Below, piece after piece: positions 1 through 9,718 of a DNA stretch of 64,000 nt (position 1 is its first letter; every line of letters begins with the position of its first letter). Origin of the DNA: Pseudoalteromonas aliena SW19. GTDB taxonomy: Bacteria > Pseudomonadota > Gammaproteobacteria > Enterobacterales > Alteromonadaceae. The stretch covers positions 372,001-436,000 of the forward strand of contig NZ_AQGU01000029.1 in the NCBI RefSeq assembly GCF_014905615.1, in the 5' to 3' direction. A program made the translations under genes and the position numbers. The notes beneath the pieces are model-generated. The model did not search any database, was not told the DNA's origin, and worked only from the letters and a program-made list of their open reading frames with translations.

Positions 1-2147
1 CGACGCCAAGTGTGGTATTTTTCAAGCAAGTTAAGTACTTTTTCAGGTGCATGAGCGCGTTTCCACTCGCCTGCTGCGTATTTGTTACCTTCAGCCCAAG
101 TAGGGTAGCTGTGTATAGTACCTAATATTTTGTTAAGACCTAAGCCGTGTTTCATTGCCAGTACAAACTCAGCAATTAAATCCCCAGCGTGTTCAGACAC
201 CACAGTAACACCGAGTATTTTGTCTTTGCCTTTTGGTGTAATTACTTTAATAAAGCCTTTTGTAGCGCTGTCGGTAATTGCACGGTCTAGCTCTTCAAAT
301 TCAAAGCGAGTAATTTCGTAATCTATGCCTTTGTCTTTTGCGTCTTGCTCGTTTAAGCCAACACGTGCAACTTCTGGGTCAATAAACGTAGTCCACGGAA
401 TAACACGGTAATCGACTTTAAACTTTTTAAGGTGACCAAATAAGCCATTTACTGCTGCGTACCAACCCTGATGGGCTGCCACATGTGTAAATTGGTATGG
501 ACCTACAATATCACCTGCTGCAAAAATATTAGGGTAGAGCGTTTCAAGGTATTCGTTAGTTACCACTGTACGGTTTGTCTCTATGCCTAGCTCTTCAAGA
601 CCGTAACCTTTAAGGCGTGCACTTCGGCCAACGGCGCATAGTAGCTCGTCGTATTCAATATCTATTTCTTTGTCGTTATGTTTAACAACAATATATTTTT
701 TACCATCGCGAGCTTCACAGCGTAATGCCTGATGCGATGTTAAAATATTAACGCCACTTTCGGTTAACGCTTCGTGAGCAAAGGTAGACACTTCAAGATC
801 TTCTTTGATCATGATGCGTTCCGCCATTTCAATTTGTGTCACGCTTGAACCTAAACGTGCAAAGCTTTGTGCTAATTCGCTGCCAATTGGACCACCACCA
901 AGTACTACAAGTTTTTTAGGTGCCTCATCCAGCTCTGCAAATTTATTCCACAATGTATCGCTTGTTACATAACCAGTTTCTTCGATGCCAGGTAATGGCG
1001 GTACAAATGGGCGTGCGCCAGTGGCAATAACAATAGTGCGAGCAGTGAGTGTTTGCGTGCCACCGTCGTTAAGTTTAATTTCTACAGTCCACGGGTCTAT
1101 TAATTTACCGTAACCTTTTACAACATCTACGCCTAAGTTAGTGTAACGTTCAACACTGTCGTGTGGTGCTACATCGGCAATAACTTTATGTACACGCGCC
1201 ATTACTTTTTTGAACGAAAACTGTGGTGTTGCGTTTTCTAGGCCGTAGTTTTCACCGTGGCGAATTTGCTCTGCAATTTTAGCGCTTTTAATAACGGCTT
1301 TACTTGGGACACAACCATAATTTAAACAGTCGCCACCCATTTCGCCCGCTTCAATAAGGGTTACTTTTGCTTTAACAGCAGCGGCAATGTAACTGGTTAC
1401 TAAACCACCAGCGCCCGCGCCAATAACAATCATGTTACGGTCGAACTTTTTAGGCTTAGTATAATTTTTGTATACACGGCGTTTTTTAAACACGTTTAAA
1501 ATTCCTTTTGCAATAAATGGAAAGATACCTAATAAAGCGAACGATAAGATTAAGTTGAATGATAAAATTCCAGATAAGCTCTCTATTTGCGCCAGTTGCG
1601 TACCAGCAAGAACAAACACAAATGTACCTGCTAACATACCTAACTGGCTTACCCAATAATAAGTCCATGACTTTATTGCAGTAACGCCCATTAGTAAGTT
1701 GATTAAAAAGAACGGAAAAACAGGCACTAAACGAAGGGTGAATAAGTAAAAGCCACCTTCTTTTTCAACACCAGCATCAATTGCGGCTAGGCGCTCAGGA
1801 AAACGTTGTTTGATAGAATCACGTAATAAATATCGTGATACTAAAAAGGCAAGCGTTGCACCAATAGTTGATGCAAAAGATGCAACCAATAAACCTTCAA
1901 CTAGACCAAATAGTGCGCCTGCTGCCAGTGTTAAAATAGCCGCCCCCGGTAAAGAGAGAGCAGTTACTACTACGTATAGCAAAAAGAACCCGCCAATAAC
2001 TAATAAGGGAGACTGCTCTTTGTACTGGTTAAACTGATCCATCGACCCTTTTAAGCCATCAAGCGTAAGTAGTTGGTGCAAATTAAAGTGAAAGAACAAG
2101 CCTACGGCGGCTGCTGCAATCAATAATAAAAATATTTTTTTAATCAT
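1..2147 (-). CDS. DedA/TVP38-FAD-dependent disulfide oxidoreductase fusion (3' end outside window)
   Basis: The reading frame starts at ATG 2147 and runs off the left edge, leaving about 715 residues. The first ~230 residues are hydrophobic with several membrane segments and resemble the TVP38/TMEM64 (DedA, SNARE-associated) family. After about residue 235 comes a Rossmann FAD site (VIGAGAGG), then the redox-active pair GDCLNYGCVPSK, a second nucleotide site (VLGGGPIGSE), the FAD-binding segment IFAAGDI, and a C-terminal dimerisation region. This order is that of mercuric reductase/dihydrolipoamide dehydrogenase-like enzymes. Such fusions are known in proteobacteria; the substrate is unknown to me. 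A membrane-tethered disulfide or metal reductase is an inference. It lies 10 bp downstream of a TonB receptor gene and is probably cotranscribed. Only the last few residues are missing. Confidence 0.88.
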   Translation of the reverse strand, partial: MIKKIFLLLIAAAAVGLFFHFNLHQLLTLDGLKGSMDQFNQYKEQSPLLVIGGFFLLYVVVTALSLPGAAILTLAAGALFGLVEGLLVASFASTIGATLAFLVSRYLLRDSIKQRFPERLAAIDAGVEKEGGFYLFTLRLVPVFPFFLINLLMGVTAIKSWTYYWVSQLGMLAGTFVFVLAGTQLAQIESLSGILSFNLILSFALLGIFPFIAKGILNVFKKRRVYKNYTKPKKFDRNMIVIGAGAGGLVTSYIAAAVKAKVTLIEAGEMGGDCLNYGCVPSKAVIKSAKIAEQIRHGENYGLENATPQFSFKKVMARVHKVIADVAPHDSVERYTNLGVDVVKGYGKLIDPWTVEIKLNDGGTQTLTARTIVIATGARPFVPPLPGIEETGYVTSDTLWNKFAELDEAPKKLVVLGGGPIGSELAQSFARLGSSVTQIEMAERIMIKEDLEVSTFAHEALTESGVNILTSHQALRCEARDGKKYIVVKHNDKEIDIEYDELLCAVGRSARLKGYGLEELGIETNRTVVTNEYLETLYPNIFAAGDIVGPYQFTHVAAHQGWYAAVNGLFGHLKKFKVDYRVIPWTTFIDPEVARVGLNEQDAKDKGIDYEITRFEFEELDRAITDSATKGFIKVITPKGKDKILGVTVVSEHAGDLIAEFVLAMKHGLGLNKILGTIHSYPTWAEGNKYAAGEWKRAHAPEKVLNLLEKYHTWR

Positions 2148-2157
2148 GTTCTCTCTC

Positions 2158-4518
2158 TTAAAAACTATGCGTAAGGGTTAACTTTGCGTTTATTGGTAAC
2201 TCAGGAAAAGCTAACGTTGCACCAAAGTAACCACCTTCAAATACTGGGCTCCAATTTTTTTGATTTGTGACGTTGTTTACATCTAAACGCAATTTAGTAC
2301 TAGGTGTAAAAGCGTAGCTAGTATTAACGTTTAAGGTGTACTGATCACGAATTTTAACTGTAGCTAAAAAGTCTAATGGGTAACTCTTTGTATATAGACC
2401 TGAAAAACCCGCCTGCCATTTCGTATTTATCGAATAGTTTCCGTTAACACTGAACGATTGTTCTGGAATGCCCTGCACTTGGCTATTTGAAGCCGCAAAT
2501 GGCGTAAAGTTAGGTGCGCCAACACCGGTACCAGCGATAATATCTGGACGAGAGTTGTCAAATGCATCAGCGACTTGTGCTGAATCTTGACTACTTGCAG
2601 AGTTGTCGTAACGCGCATCAATATAGCTGTACCCAGCACTTAACCAATATGGGTAGGCATCGTAAAATACTTGGCCTTCAAACCCTTGTGTACGAATACC
2701 GGTATTGCTTCCATCGCGGTTACGTAAACTACGGCGCTGGCTAAATAAAGCGCCATCGGCGTACCAATCGCTATCGGTTGGTGCGTATTTTAAACCAAAC
2801 TCAACAAGGGTGTTTTCGGTAGCGAAGTTTTGTGCACTGATTGCGTTGTCGCCACCCAGTGATGTGCCACCAGCCATGCTGTTTGATGTAGCTTCGTTAT
2901 AACTTGCCGCACCGTAAGTGGTGTAATCATTATTTAGTTTGTAATTAAAGCTAACTTGACCCGATTGCAGTGTGTCGCTAATGTTATCACTGGCGGCGAC
3001 TTGACCTTGTGGTGCAATTGGATCACGTGCTTCTACATCATAATAATCAACACGATAACCTACGCTTGTATGAAACTTATTTGTCCAATCTGAATCTTGC
3101 TGAATAGCAAACCCAGTTTGCCACGAGCGAGAGTCCGTAGTGTCTGATAAATTAAAGTCGCCGCTACCATCGTTGTTAATATCGTACTGGCCACCAGGAG
3201 ATACAAACACACCTGGACTAATTTCAATTAAACGTGCTTGTTGCGCATTGGTTAAAGGAATACGACGATTTGAAATAGGGCCAGTTAAATCAATCGGTAA
3301 ATCGGCTTCGGTAGTAAATTGGCTGTAACCTAATACACGGTTGTAACGTACATCAAATGCAAAAATTGTTTGTTGTTTGTCACTCCATTGATAAGTTAAC
3401 TCGGTACGGTTTTGTGCTGTATCGGCACCGTCTATAATTTCCACAAAGCTGTTTTGCGCAATTTCTTCACGTTGTAAGTGTTGAAAATACGTAATGTTTT
3501 TTATTGATGCATTGTTAGAAAGTTCACGCTTATAAATACTGTGTAGTAAGTAGGTAGTGGCTTCGTTTTGGTTATCAGGATCGGTAAGTACCGTGCTGCG
3601 GTCTATTTTTACTTGTCCAGTAGGCGAAATGATAGACCCTGCTGCTGGTATTGTGCTGCCGTTTGCTTGCACGCCTTGGCCTGTAATGTATAAGCCATGA
3701 TCTATCAGTGCTTGAGTAGGGCGATTAATACCCGCATTGTCGGTAAATTCAACTTGGTATAACTCAAAATTAATATCCCAGCTGCTTTTCTCATCTGGCA
3801 ATATTCGTAACGCTGCAAATAAGCTATCGCTTTTGGTGCCAGAGTAGTCGTAGTAGCTGCCATTATCAATGTGCTCAGCGCTTACTCTAAAGCCAACTTT
3901 GTTTTTTACAATCGGTGCGCTGTAATCCACTAAAACACGGTATTGATCCCACCGGCCTGCGGATAAACTCGCCTTGCCTTTGCTTTCATCAGTAGACGCT
4001 TTTTTAGAATGTAGATTCACAAAGCCACCATTACGTTGGCTCGAACCGAATAAAACCGGTGGTGCGCCTTTTACTACATCTATTTGCTCTACAGGATTAA
4101 ATGATAACGGCACGCCAAAACCATTGTTACCTGCTTGGCGGCGTGTACCATCTTGGAAAAGTTCACCGAGCTGTCCACGAATTGTTGGCAAACTCGGTGC
4201 ACCAAATCCACTCGCTGAATAGGTATTAGGACTAACTGCTAGCACATCCTGCAGCGTTGTAATATTAAGTTGTTCTATCAGTTCGCTTGAAATAGGGGTG
4301 ACTGAGCGTGCTATATCTTGCAGTGCTAAGTTGTCACCAAAAGGCCCATCAACCGTAGAGTCTTTAACCGAAAGACCTTGAGATTTAATAACTTGGCCCG
4401 CCACTTCAATGCGTTCTATTGCATCATTTTTTGTTGTTTTTGATTCTTCAGCTGCAAAAGCACTCAGTGGTGTATTTAATATGGTGGCTAAGGATAAAGC
4501 CAAGTATGCGTGTTTCAA
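2158..4518 (-). CDS. TonB-dependent outer-membrane receptor (siderophore-receptor type)
   Basis: This 786-residue protein has an N-terminal signal peptide ending near AFA (residue ~22). A plug domain follows (IARSVTPISSELIEQLNITTLQDVLAVSPN, then PTIRGQ and VEQIDVVKGAPPVLFGS, each quoted in parts), and then a long beta-barrel ending in aromatic Phe (LTLTHSF), as expected for an outer-membrane protein. Such receptors import iron chelates or other ligands using TonB energy. The likely start is TTG at 4518, preceded by a GAGAGAAA purine tract. The downstream gene is the DedA-oxidoreductase fusion, so ligand uptake and a membrane reductase may be linked. I could not identify the ligand and saw no convincing Fur box upstream. 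Confidence 0.88.
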   Translation of the reverse strand: MKHAYLALSLATILNTPLSAFAAEESKTTKNDAIERIEVAGQVIKSQGLSVKDSTVDGPFGDNLALQDIARSVTPISSELIEQLNITTLQDVLAVSPNTYSASGFGAPSLPTIRGQLGELFQDGTRRQAGNNGFGVPLSFNPVEQIDVVKGAPPVLFGSSQRNGGFVNLHSKKASTDESKGKASLSAGRWDQYRVLVDYSAPIVKNKVGFRVSAEHIDNGSYYDYSGTKSDSLFAALRILPDEKSSWDINFELYQVEFTDNAGINRPTQALIDHGLYITGQGVQANGSTIPAAGSIISPTGQVKIDRSTVLTDPDNQNEATTYLLHSIYKRELSNNASIKNITYFQHLQREEIAQNSFVEIIDGADTAQNRTELTYQWSDKQQTIFAFDVRYNRVLGYSQFTTEADLPIDLTGPISNRRIPLTNAQQARLIEISPGVFVSPGGQYDINNDGSGDFNLSDTTDSRSWQTGFAIQQDSDWTNKFHTSVGYRVDYYDVEARDPIAPQGQVAASDNISDTLQSGQVSFNYKLNNDYTTYGAASYNEATSNSMAGGTSLGGDNAISAQNFATENTLVEFGLKYAPTDSDWYADGALFSQRRSLRNRDGSNTGIRTQGFEGQVFYDAYPYWLSAGYSYIDARYDNSASSQDSAQVADAFDNSRPDIIAGTGVGAPNFTPFAASNSQVQGIPEQSFSVNGNYSINTKWQAGFSGLYTKSYPLDFLATVKIRDQYTLNVNTSYAFTPSTKLRLDVNNVTNQKNWSPVFEGGYFGATLAFPELPINAKLTLTHSF

Positions 4519-4907
4519 ACGTTTTCTCTCTACGGTTATATGTTGATGGCGATAAAGACCGAAAGGTTTAAAAATAACTTTCAGTAAAATTTTGTTTCTT
4601 TTCGTTTTTTAGAACATAACAAAAATAGATGCATAATTAACGATTGCCCAATACAGTAATTGGTCTACATTGAATCTAAATATTTGCTTTTAATGATTTT
4701 TTTAATTATAGCCTACTTTTAGCTGTTAACTCTTCATATGTATTTACTTCTATACAAGGTACTTGATACCGAGCTATCCACAGTCCAGGTTAATTACAAG
4801 GTTAAGGAGCTACTTTAATTAAAATAATTAAAAATTTTGAAATAAAAACGAATTTATACGGTCTTGGTTACTTCAAGGTTTATTTATATATTTTTAAAGG
4901 AAGTTTT
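4519..4907. other. Divergent intergenic region, AT-rich
   Basis: This 389-bp stretch separates the divergent TonB receptor and small membrane protein genes. It is very AT-rich and should hold both promoters. No coding frame, long inverted repeat or clear operator was recognised. A ribosome-binding sequence (AAAGGAAG) lies just before the ATG at 4908. Confidence 0.5.
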
Positions 4908-5321
4908 ATGACAAGTTCAATGAATTCTGACGTTCAAAATCGTCTGCAGTGGTCTCTTTTATCGCTTCGTTTAGGCGTTTTTATCGTAATGATCATGTGG
5001 ACGTTCGATAAATTCGTAAATCCAGGCCATAGCGCACGTATTTTTGAGCACTTTTACGGGATCAGTGGTTCATCAGATATTGTTGCTTATATACTGGGTG
5101 GTTTGCAGCTTATTTTAGTATTAGCATTTGTAGCGGGTATTAAAAAGCGTATCACGTACGGTCTGATATTTGTAATGCATGGATTATCGACTCTCTCGTC
5201 ATACAATCAATACATCGACGGTTTTAATAATCTATTGTTTTTTACTGCTTGGCCTATGTGGGCTGCGTGTTTTGCACTTTACTTATTACGTGATCAAGAC
5301 GTAAAATTTACTATTAAGTAG
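4908..5321 (+). CDS. Small four-helix integral membrane protein, DoxX-like
   Basis: The 137-residue product has about four hydrophobic segments (residues ~17-32, 55-77, 82-97 and 109-128) joined by short loops. Its compact four-helix layout resembles the DoxX/DUF417-type small membrane proteins, but no diagnostic motif fixes the family. The start ATG 4908 has a good ribosome-binding site (AAAGGAAG, 7 bp upstream). It is divergent from the TonB receptor and convergent with the hemerythrin gene. No function is assigned. Confidence 0.7.
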   Translation: MTSSMNSDVQNRLQWSLLSLRLGVFIVMIMWTFDKFVNPGHSARIFEHFYGISGSSDIVAYILGGLQLILVLAFVAGIKKRITYGLIFVMHGLSTLSSYNQYIDGFNNLLFFTAWPMWAACFALYLLRDQDVKFTIK

Positions 5322-5346
5322 TGCCCACGTTGTTAAAAGAAAAAAT

Positions 5347-5372
5347 GGTTATAAGGCATTTGCCTTATAACC
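5347..5372 (-). terminator. Rho-independent terminator for the hemerythrin gene
   Basis: Perfect inverted repeat GGTTATAAGGC (5347-5357) / GCCTTATAACC (5362-5372) with a four-base loop. On the minus strand the stem is followed by a T-rich run (CCATTTTTTCTTTT), so it suits the gene ending at 5415. It may also stop plus-strand transcripts from the membrane protein gene, although no T-run follows on that side. Confidence 0.8.
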
Positions 5373-5414
5373 AAACAGTACACAGGGAGTGTATTTAAGT
5401 TAAACGGTTTCAAA

Positions 5415-5840
5415 TTAATGCATAGCGTCGTTATATTGCTTTGCTAAGCTTTCCTTTTGTTCTTCAGTGAGTGCTTTTCCTGCCAATTGAAATACTTCGT
5501 GCTCTTCTTCGCTTAAATGATGATGGACTAAATGATGCAGCTTTTTAGCTGTAACTAGCCAAGCCGGTGAACTCATTTCGGTAACCTCAAGGTCTTCAAT
5601 TAACTCATCAATTTCATGATGCTCGGCAACACTGTGACGTGATTTTTCATGAGTTAAATCATCAAGCATTAGCGGGTTATAAAAATAACGCTCTTCAAAT
5701 TTTGCGTGCTCTTTTAATTCTGTTTTAAGCTGATCCATTAATGTGTGGCGTTCATCTGTGTCGCCATGAGTTTGAATAAGTGCATCTACCAATTTTCGTT
5801 GTTTGTCGTGATCATGTCGTAGTGCTTCAAAAATATTCAT
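5415..5840 (-). CDS. Hemerythrin HHE domain protein
   Basis: The protein of 141 residues (from ATG 5840) carries the hemerythrin pattern of spaced His and acidic residues: HDHDKQR near the start, HAKFEERYF, SVAEHHEIDELI, and LVHHHLSEEEHEVF. These are the expected ligands of an oxygen-bridged di-iron centre in a four-helix bundle. Such cytoplasmic proteins are linked to O2/NO sensing or to oxidative stress. A further in-frame ATG lies at 5855, but the AAAGGA ribosome-binding sequence sits 6 bp before 5840, so the inner start is preferred. A terminator follows at 5347-5372. Confidence 0.9.
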   Translation of the reverse strand: MNIFEALRHDHDKQRKLVDALIQTHGDTDERHTLMDQLKTELKEHAKFEERYFYNPLMLDDLTHEKSRHSVAEHHEIDELIEDLEVTEMSSPAWLVTAKKLHHLVHHHLSEEEHEVFQLAGKALTEEQKESLAKQYNDAMH

Positions 5841-6136
5841 AACTAATCCTTTCACTTATTATTTAATTGCTTATACCAATAGAGAGCAAGCTAAATGCCA
5901 ATGTGTAAGTTGTTGAATTTTATTGTTTATGTTTTTAATGGTTCATTTTTTGATTATTATTCTGTAAATTTTACAATGATTTAAGTGCAATAATTTCATG
6001 CCTACAGGTATTTAATGGTTGTATGTTTTATTAAAGCGATAAAGTAGTGATACCATTCAGGTAGAAGTGACAACCAACGCTCAAGTGCATAAATAAAAAT
6101 ATCATAAAAGCGACTTTTGTAGGTGAATTAGAAGGA

Positions 6137-6439
6137 TTGTTTTTTAGAATTTTTGTTATTGTTACGCTGTTATTAGCGATTAACAGCAGGTTAATCTATT
6201 ACTATTCAAATGAGGTATACATGCAAAGTACTTTAAGAGCAAAAATAATTACTGTATGTGATAAAAAAATAGCGACGAAGGGCGAAAATGTGGGTCTATC
6301 TTTTTATGCGTTTTTTGCAAATAAAAACGACGATCCTGAGCTACTCATGGAAGCGGCTACATGGTGGATACACACCCATCAATTAGATCATTTTGTAAAA
6401 GCATATAAAATCAAACAAATGGTGTTAGATGGGCTTTAA
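6137..6439 (+). CDS. Small protein of unknown function with possible N-terminal membrane anchor
   Basis: Two starts are possible. A TTG at 6137 gives 100 residues with a hydrophobic N-terminal segment (residues 2-15) that could be a membrane anchor, but the GAAGGA purine run is almost touching it. An ATG at 6221, with GAGGT 4 bp before it, gives a soluble 72-residue protein. The C-terminal part (ATWWIHTHQLDHF) is helical with clustered Trp and His. I do not recognise the family. It is convergent with the pseudouridine synthase gene. Confidence 0.45.
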   Translation: MFFRIFVIVTLLLAINSRLIYYYSNEVYMQSTLRAKIITVCDKKIATKGENVGLSFYAFFANKNDDPELLMEAATWWIHTHQLDHFVKAYKIKQMVLDGL

Positions 6440-6462
6440 CGGGTTCAACGATTAATGTTTGA

Positions 6463-8118
6463 TTAAAAATCGGCGGCTACTTCAAACTCTAATCGTTTTT
6501 GGGTAATTGGGTGAGTAAATGCCAAGTATTCTGCATGTAAATGTAATCTATCCGCTTTCTGACCGTAGTGTGTATCACCTACCATTGGCGTGTTGAGTCC
6601 TAAACGATGCGCGCAATGCACTCTTAATTGATGGGTACGGCCTGTTTTAGGGTATAACTGCAAGCGTGTAACATTATTTTTACGATTTAAAACATGCCAT
6701 GTAGTAAGTGATGGTTTACCATTTTTGTAGCACACCATTTGGCGTGGCTTGTCATCAAAGTCGAGTATGAGTGGTAAATCAATCGTTCCGCTATCTTCGG
6801 GAACATTTCCTTCAACTAATGCTACATAGCGCTTATCTATTGTGCGTTCAATGAATTGTTTTTGTAGTGCTTTATGAACGCGTTTATTTAAGGCGATCAT
6901 TAAAAGCCCCGAAGTGGACATATCTAATCTGTGCACAATTAGCGGACCAGATGCCTCTGGAAACTGCGTTTTAATACGCATATAAACAGAATCTTCAATA
7001 TTAACGCCCGGTACAGATAAAAATTCAGCGGGTTTATTTACCACCAGTAAATCGTCATCTTTATAAATAATGCTTAAATCTTTTCCATCGGCCGGATTAA
7101 TAAGTAGAGGGTTATCTTCAACGTTTAAACCCTCGAGCATGTGGCCTAATATAGGTTGGCATTTACTGTAACAAGAAGGGTAGTAGTTTTTATGTTGTCT
7201 GATTGCAGATTTAGGCGCGGCTCCCCACCAAAACTCAGCCATAGCAATCGGTTTTAAGTGGTGTTTGTACGCATATTGTAGCAACTTTGGGGCAGCACAT
7301 TCTCCAGAGCCTGCTGGTGGGATCCGCTCAGGTAGTATTGAAAAAATAGTATTTAAGTCTCTGACTTCGTTATTTGCATTTAAAAACTGATATTGAGCAA
7401 ATAGCTTTTTTTGTAAGTTTTTAGAAAGCGTTTTTCGGCGTTTTTTTAAATGGGCTATTTCATCAGTAATTTTCGTTAATGCGTGCTGAAGTAAATCTAT
7501 CTTATTTTGCCAATGTAACTTAAGTGCCTGCAACTGTTTTTTTTCTACGATGCTCTGTCCGGCAAGCTTGTTTTTTAACTGCTCAAAATCATTTTCGCTC
7601 AGCTCTAATTCGCCTTCGGTACGTTGTATTTTTCGTTGCTGGCGACCGATTTGCATTACTGCCTGTTGAGCTAATAGCGCTTGCTGGTAACTCTGTGTTG
7701 CATCATCAAGTTTGCAATTAACGTCATGCAGTTGTTCGCTATTTTCTAACTGCTCAATTTGAGCATTAATATCATTAATTATTTCGCTTTGAGCTAAATA
7801 GCAATCGTCGTGTAGCTGCATACTAGAAATAGGAGGTACAAAGGTAATATTGCCTTTATCACCTTCAATTTGCCCAGAGTAAGCACTTAAAAACCCCAAC
7901 TGCTGCTCAGTATTTTGCACCACTAATACACCAAACATTTTACCTGCATTTTCTGCTTTTAAATGTGTTAATGCTTCAAGTTGCTGTTGTAATTGCTCAG
8001 TAGCGGCAACCGCTAATGGTTGTGGCTCGTAATAAAACGGAAAGGTAAACTTTTCAGGAAGCGTGAACTTATCAATGTTTTCAGAAAATAACGTAAAGCA
8101 AGGAGCAAAATTTGGCAT
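6463..8118 (-). CDS. RluA-family pseudouridine synthase with long coiled-coil N-terminal region
   Basis: This 551-residue protein has an RluA-type catalytic domain in its C-terminal ~210 residues: IIYKDDDLLVVNKPAEFLSVPG, then the catalytic HRLDMSTSG (Asp is the nucleophile in this family), RYVALVEG, and the TGRTHQLRVH signature. Residues ~110-250 are rich in Gln, Glu and Lys and look like a coiled coil, and a short linker contains an ERIPPAGSGECAAPKLL segment. This layout is typical of the long RluA subfamily, which modifies uridine in rRNA or tRNA; the exact RNA site cannot be read from sequence. The gene stands alone and ends 23 bp from the convergent small gene. Confidence 0.9.
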   Translation of the reverse strand: MPNFAPCFTLFSENIDKFTLPEKFTFPFYYEPQPLAVAATEQLQQQLEALTHLKAENAGKMFGVLVVQNTEQQLGFLSAYSGQIEGDKGNITFVPPISSMQLHDDCYLAQSEIINDINAQIEQLENSEQLHDVNCKLDDATQSYQQALLAQQAVMQIGRQQRKIQRTEGELELSENDFEQLKNKLAGQSIVEKKQLQALKLHWQNKIDLLQHALTKITDEIAHLKKRRKTLSKNLQKKLFAQYQFLNANNEVRDLNTIFSILPERIPPAGSGECAAPKLLQYAYKHHLKPIAMAEFWWGAAPKSAIRQHKNYYPSCYSKCQPILGHMLEGLNVEDNPLLINPADGKDLSIIYKDDDLLVVNKPAEFLSVPGVNIEDSVYMRIKTQFPEASGPLIVHRLDMSTSGLLMIALNKRVHKALQKQFIERTIDKRYVALVEGNVPEDSGTIDLPLILDFDDKPRQMVCYKNGKPSLTTWHVLNRKNNVTRLQLYPKTGRTHQLRVHCAHRLGLNTPMVGDTHYGQKADRLHLHAEYLAFTHPITQKRLEFEVAADF

Positions 8119-8213
8119 GGTAATTAGGCGATGAATCAGTAAATAAAAGCATTGGAAGTGATAGTAACATATTCACAGTTAAGCGACTAAGTATCTCAAG
8201 GACACTGTATCAC

Positions 8214-8304
8214 CCTGAACTTTGGATAATAAATCTATCTCGAGCAGCTATTTTTAGCGCTAACTGCGTTGAATTTACTGAAAATCTTTTAACCAGAGTT
8301 CAGG
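8214..8304 (-). repeat. Intergenic repeat, copy 1 of the TAACCTGAACTCTGG family (reverse orientation)
   Basis: A 91-bp element bounded by inverted ends CCTGAACTTTGG and CCAGAGTTCAGG. Read on the minus strand it matches the other three copies (15913-15979, 18391-18548, 18792-18987), sharing TTCAACGCAGTTAGCGCT, AATAGCTGC and GATAGATTTATTATCC. It is short, non-coding and palindromic at its ends, like a MITE or REP-type sequence. It lies just downstream of the pseudouridine synthase start region and the exporter stop. Confidence 0.8.
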
Positions 8305-8375
8305 TTATATCAGTAAAGTGATTGACAGCTGAACTCGCTTTGCTCAATTAAAGTAAAGCGAGTGCTTAATATCAG

Positions 8376-9617
8376 TTATAAACTCTTTTTAGGCGGTAGG
8401 GCAACGTTTGCAAATATTAGCCCTGCAACAAGCGACATAAATATTAAAAACGTTTGTTGGCCTATATGCTCTGCGTACACAAAGTCTTGACCTTCAATCA
8501 GAGAATTTAAGCCGATATAGGTTTTACTACCTGGAACTAACACAATCAAGCCTTGCATGGCCACAATTGAGGCGGGCGCATTGGCAACACGGTTAAACAA
8601 GTTACTAAATATACCTACCGATAAAGCACCGACAAAGGTACCTAAGGTGTAATCAAGATACATAGCCGAACCGATACTCGTGCCATACGCTATAAAGCCC
8701 GATGCAATAGACCAAACTGCGTGTTTAAGTTTGGTTCTAAAAATAACGATTAAGCTGCTACAAAGTAAGAATATAGCCAGCCATGCTGTCCACTTTGGCA
8801 ATGGTTCTGGCTGTACAAAATCGGCTTGCCCAAATAACGCAAAACCAATACCTATGCCAATGAAACCACCAAAATACAGTTTAAACAGTAGCATAAACGA
8901 GTCCATTACTCGCGCGGTACCAGACACCAAATGCCGCGCTGCAAGCTCGGCTAACCCCAGTGCAAGCGCTAAACCAGGTATAAATACAATAATGGCTGAA
9001 AGCACCACTAAGCGTATATTTATTTCAGGCGTTATATATACACTCACGGCACAGGCCAATATGGCTGACACAATAGCAACTAATGGTTCTAGCATGTGTG
9101 CAACACGTTTTGAGCGGCCAGACCAAAGTACAAATAAATAAACAACCAGAGTCAGTAATGATGACCAAATTACGTCAGTCCAACTGGTACCCATTAGCAT
9201 AGCAAAGGCACCACCAGAAGTGGCAAATGCAATACCTGTTACAAGCTTGTTGTATGGGTTGGGCATAACGTAAATTGCATCAAGCTGAGCATCGACTTCT
9301 TGTAAAGTTAACTTGTCGTCAAGCATTTGATTTACAAGGTCGTCGGTGTCGGCAAGGGAGCCTAAATCGTGATCGCCAGGATCGACTCGCGCAACATGGG
9401 TATACTCGTCTTCGTGGCCGTCGGTCCAAATAACAAATGTTACAGAGGTTGGCGACATTACAAATGAGGATTTGAGACCTAAGTAAGTAGCCACTTCCAT
9501 TAGGTGGGCTTCTAGGCGGTAGGCTGGTGTGCCATACTTATGAAGCATTTTACCTAATTTTACGATAAATTTGCGTTTTTCTGTAAAAGTTGCAGTTTTC
9601 AAATCTTTTTGAACCAA
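8376..9617 (-). CDS. Threonine/serine exporter, ThrE family
   Basis: The 413-residue protein has a cytoplasmic N-terminal half (KMLHKYGTPAYRLEAHLMEV, then SSFVMSPTSVTFVI) typical of the ThrE/DUF1212 domain, followed by about ten hydrophobic segments covering the ThrE and ThrE_2 (DUF3815) regions. The family exports small amino acids across the inner membrane. The start is TTG at 9617; the residues just after it already align with the family N-terminus, so a downstream ATG start is unlikely. The gene is followed by the short repeat at 8214-8304 and preceded by a possible terminator of the glycosyltransferase gene. Confidence 0.85.
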   Translation of the reverse strand: MVQKDLKTATFTEKRKFIVKLGKMLHKYGTPAYRLEAHLMEVATYLGLKSSFVMSPTSVTFVIWTDGHEDEYTHVARVDPGDHDLGSLADTDDLVNQMLDDKLTLQEVDAQLDAIYVMPNPYNKLVTGIAFATSGGAFAMLMGTSWTDVIWSSLLTLVVYLFVLWSGRSKRVAHMLEPLVAIVSAILACAVSVYITPEINIRLVVLSAIIVFIPGLALALGLAELAARHLVSGTARVMDSFMLLFKLYFGGFIGIGIGFALFGQADFVQPEPLPKWTAWLAIFLLCSSLIVIFRTKLKHAVWSIASGFIAYGTSIGSAMYLDYTLGTFVGALSVGIFSNLFNRVANAPASIVAMQGLIVLVPGSKTYIGLNSLIEGQDFVYAEHIGQQTFLIFMSLVAGLIFANVALPPKKSL

Positions 9618-9663
9618 ATATTGCGATAACTAAGCTAAAAATATAGACAATACAGCTAAAACT

Positions 9664-9680
9664 GCCCACGTTCGATGGGC
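9664..9680 (-). terminator. Possible weak terminator after the glycosyltransferase gene
   Basis: Short hairpin GCCCA (9664-9668) / TGGGC (9676-9680) with a seven-base loop, followed on the minus strand by AGTTTT. The stem is only 5 bp, so this is tentative. Confidence 0.35.
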
Positions 9681-9718
9681 GCGATTTTAAACACTAATCT
9701 GTGTGTGTCTAGTCATTT

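Noticed and set aside
4519..4907. Fur box upstream of the TonB receptor
   Set aside because: No segment matched the 19-bp consensus well enough.
8680..9141. Long plus-strand frame of 153 codons
   Set aside because: It lies opposite the clearly coding ThrE gene and its product is low-complexity with no recognisable domain.
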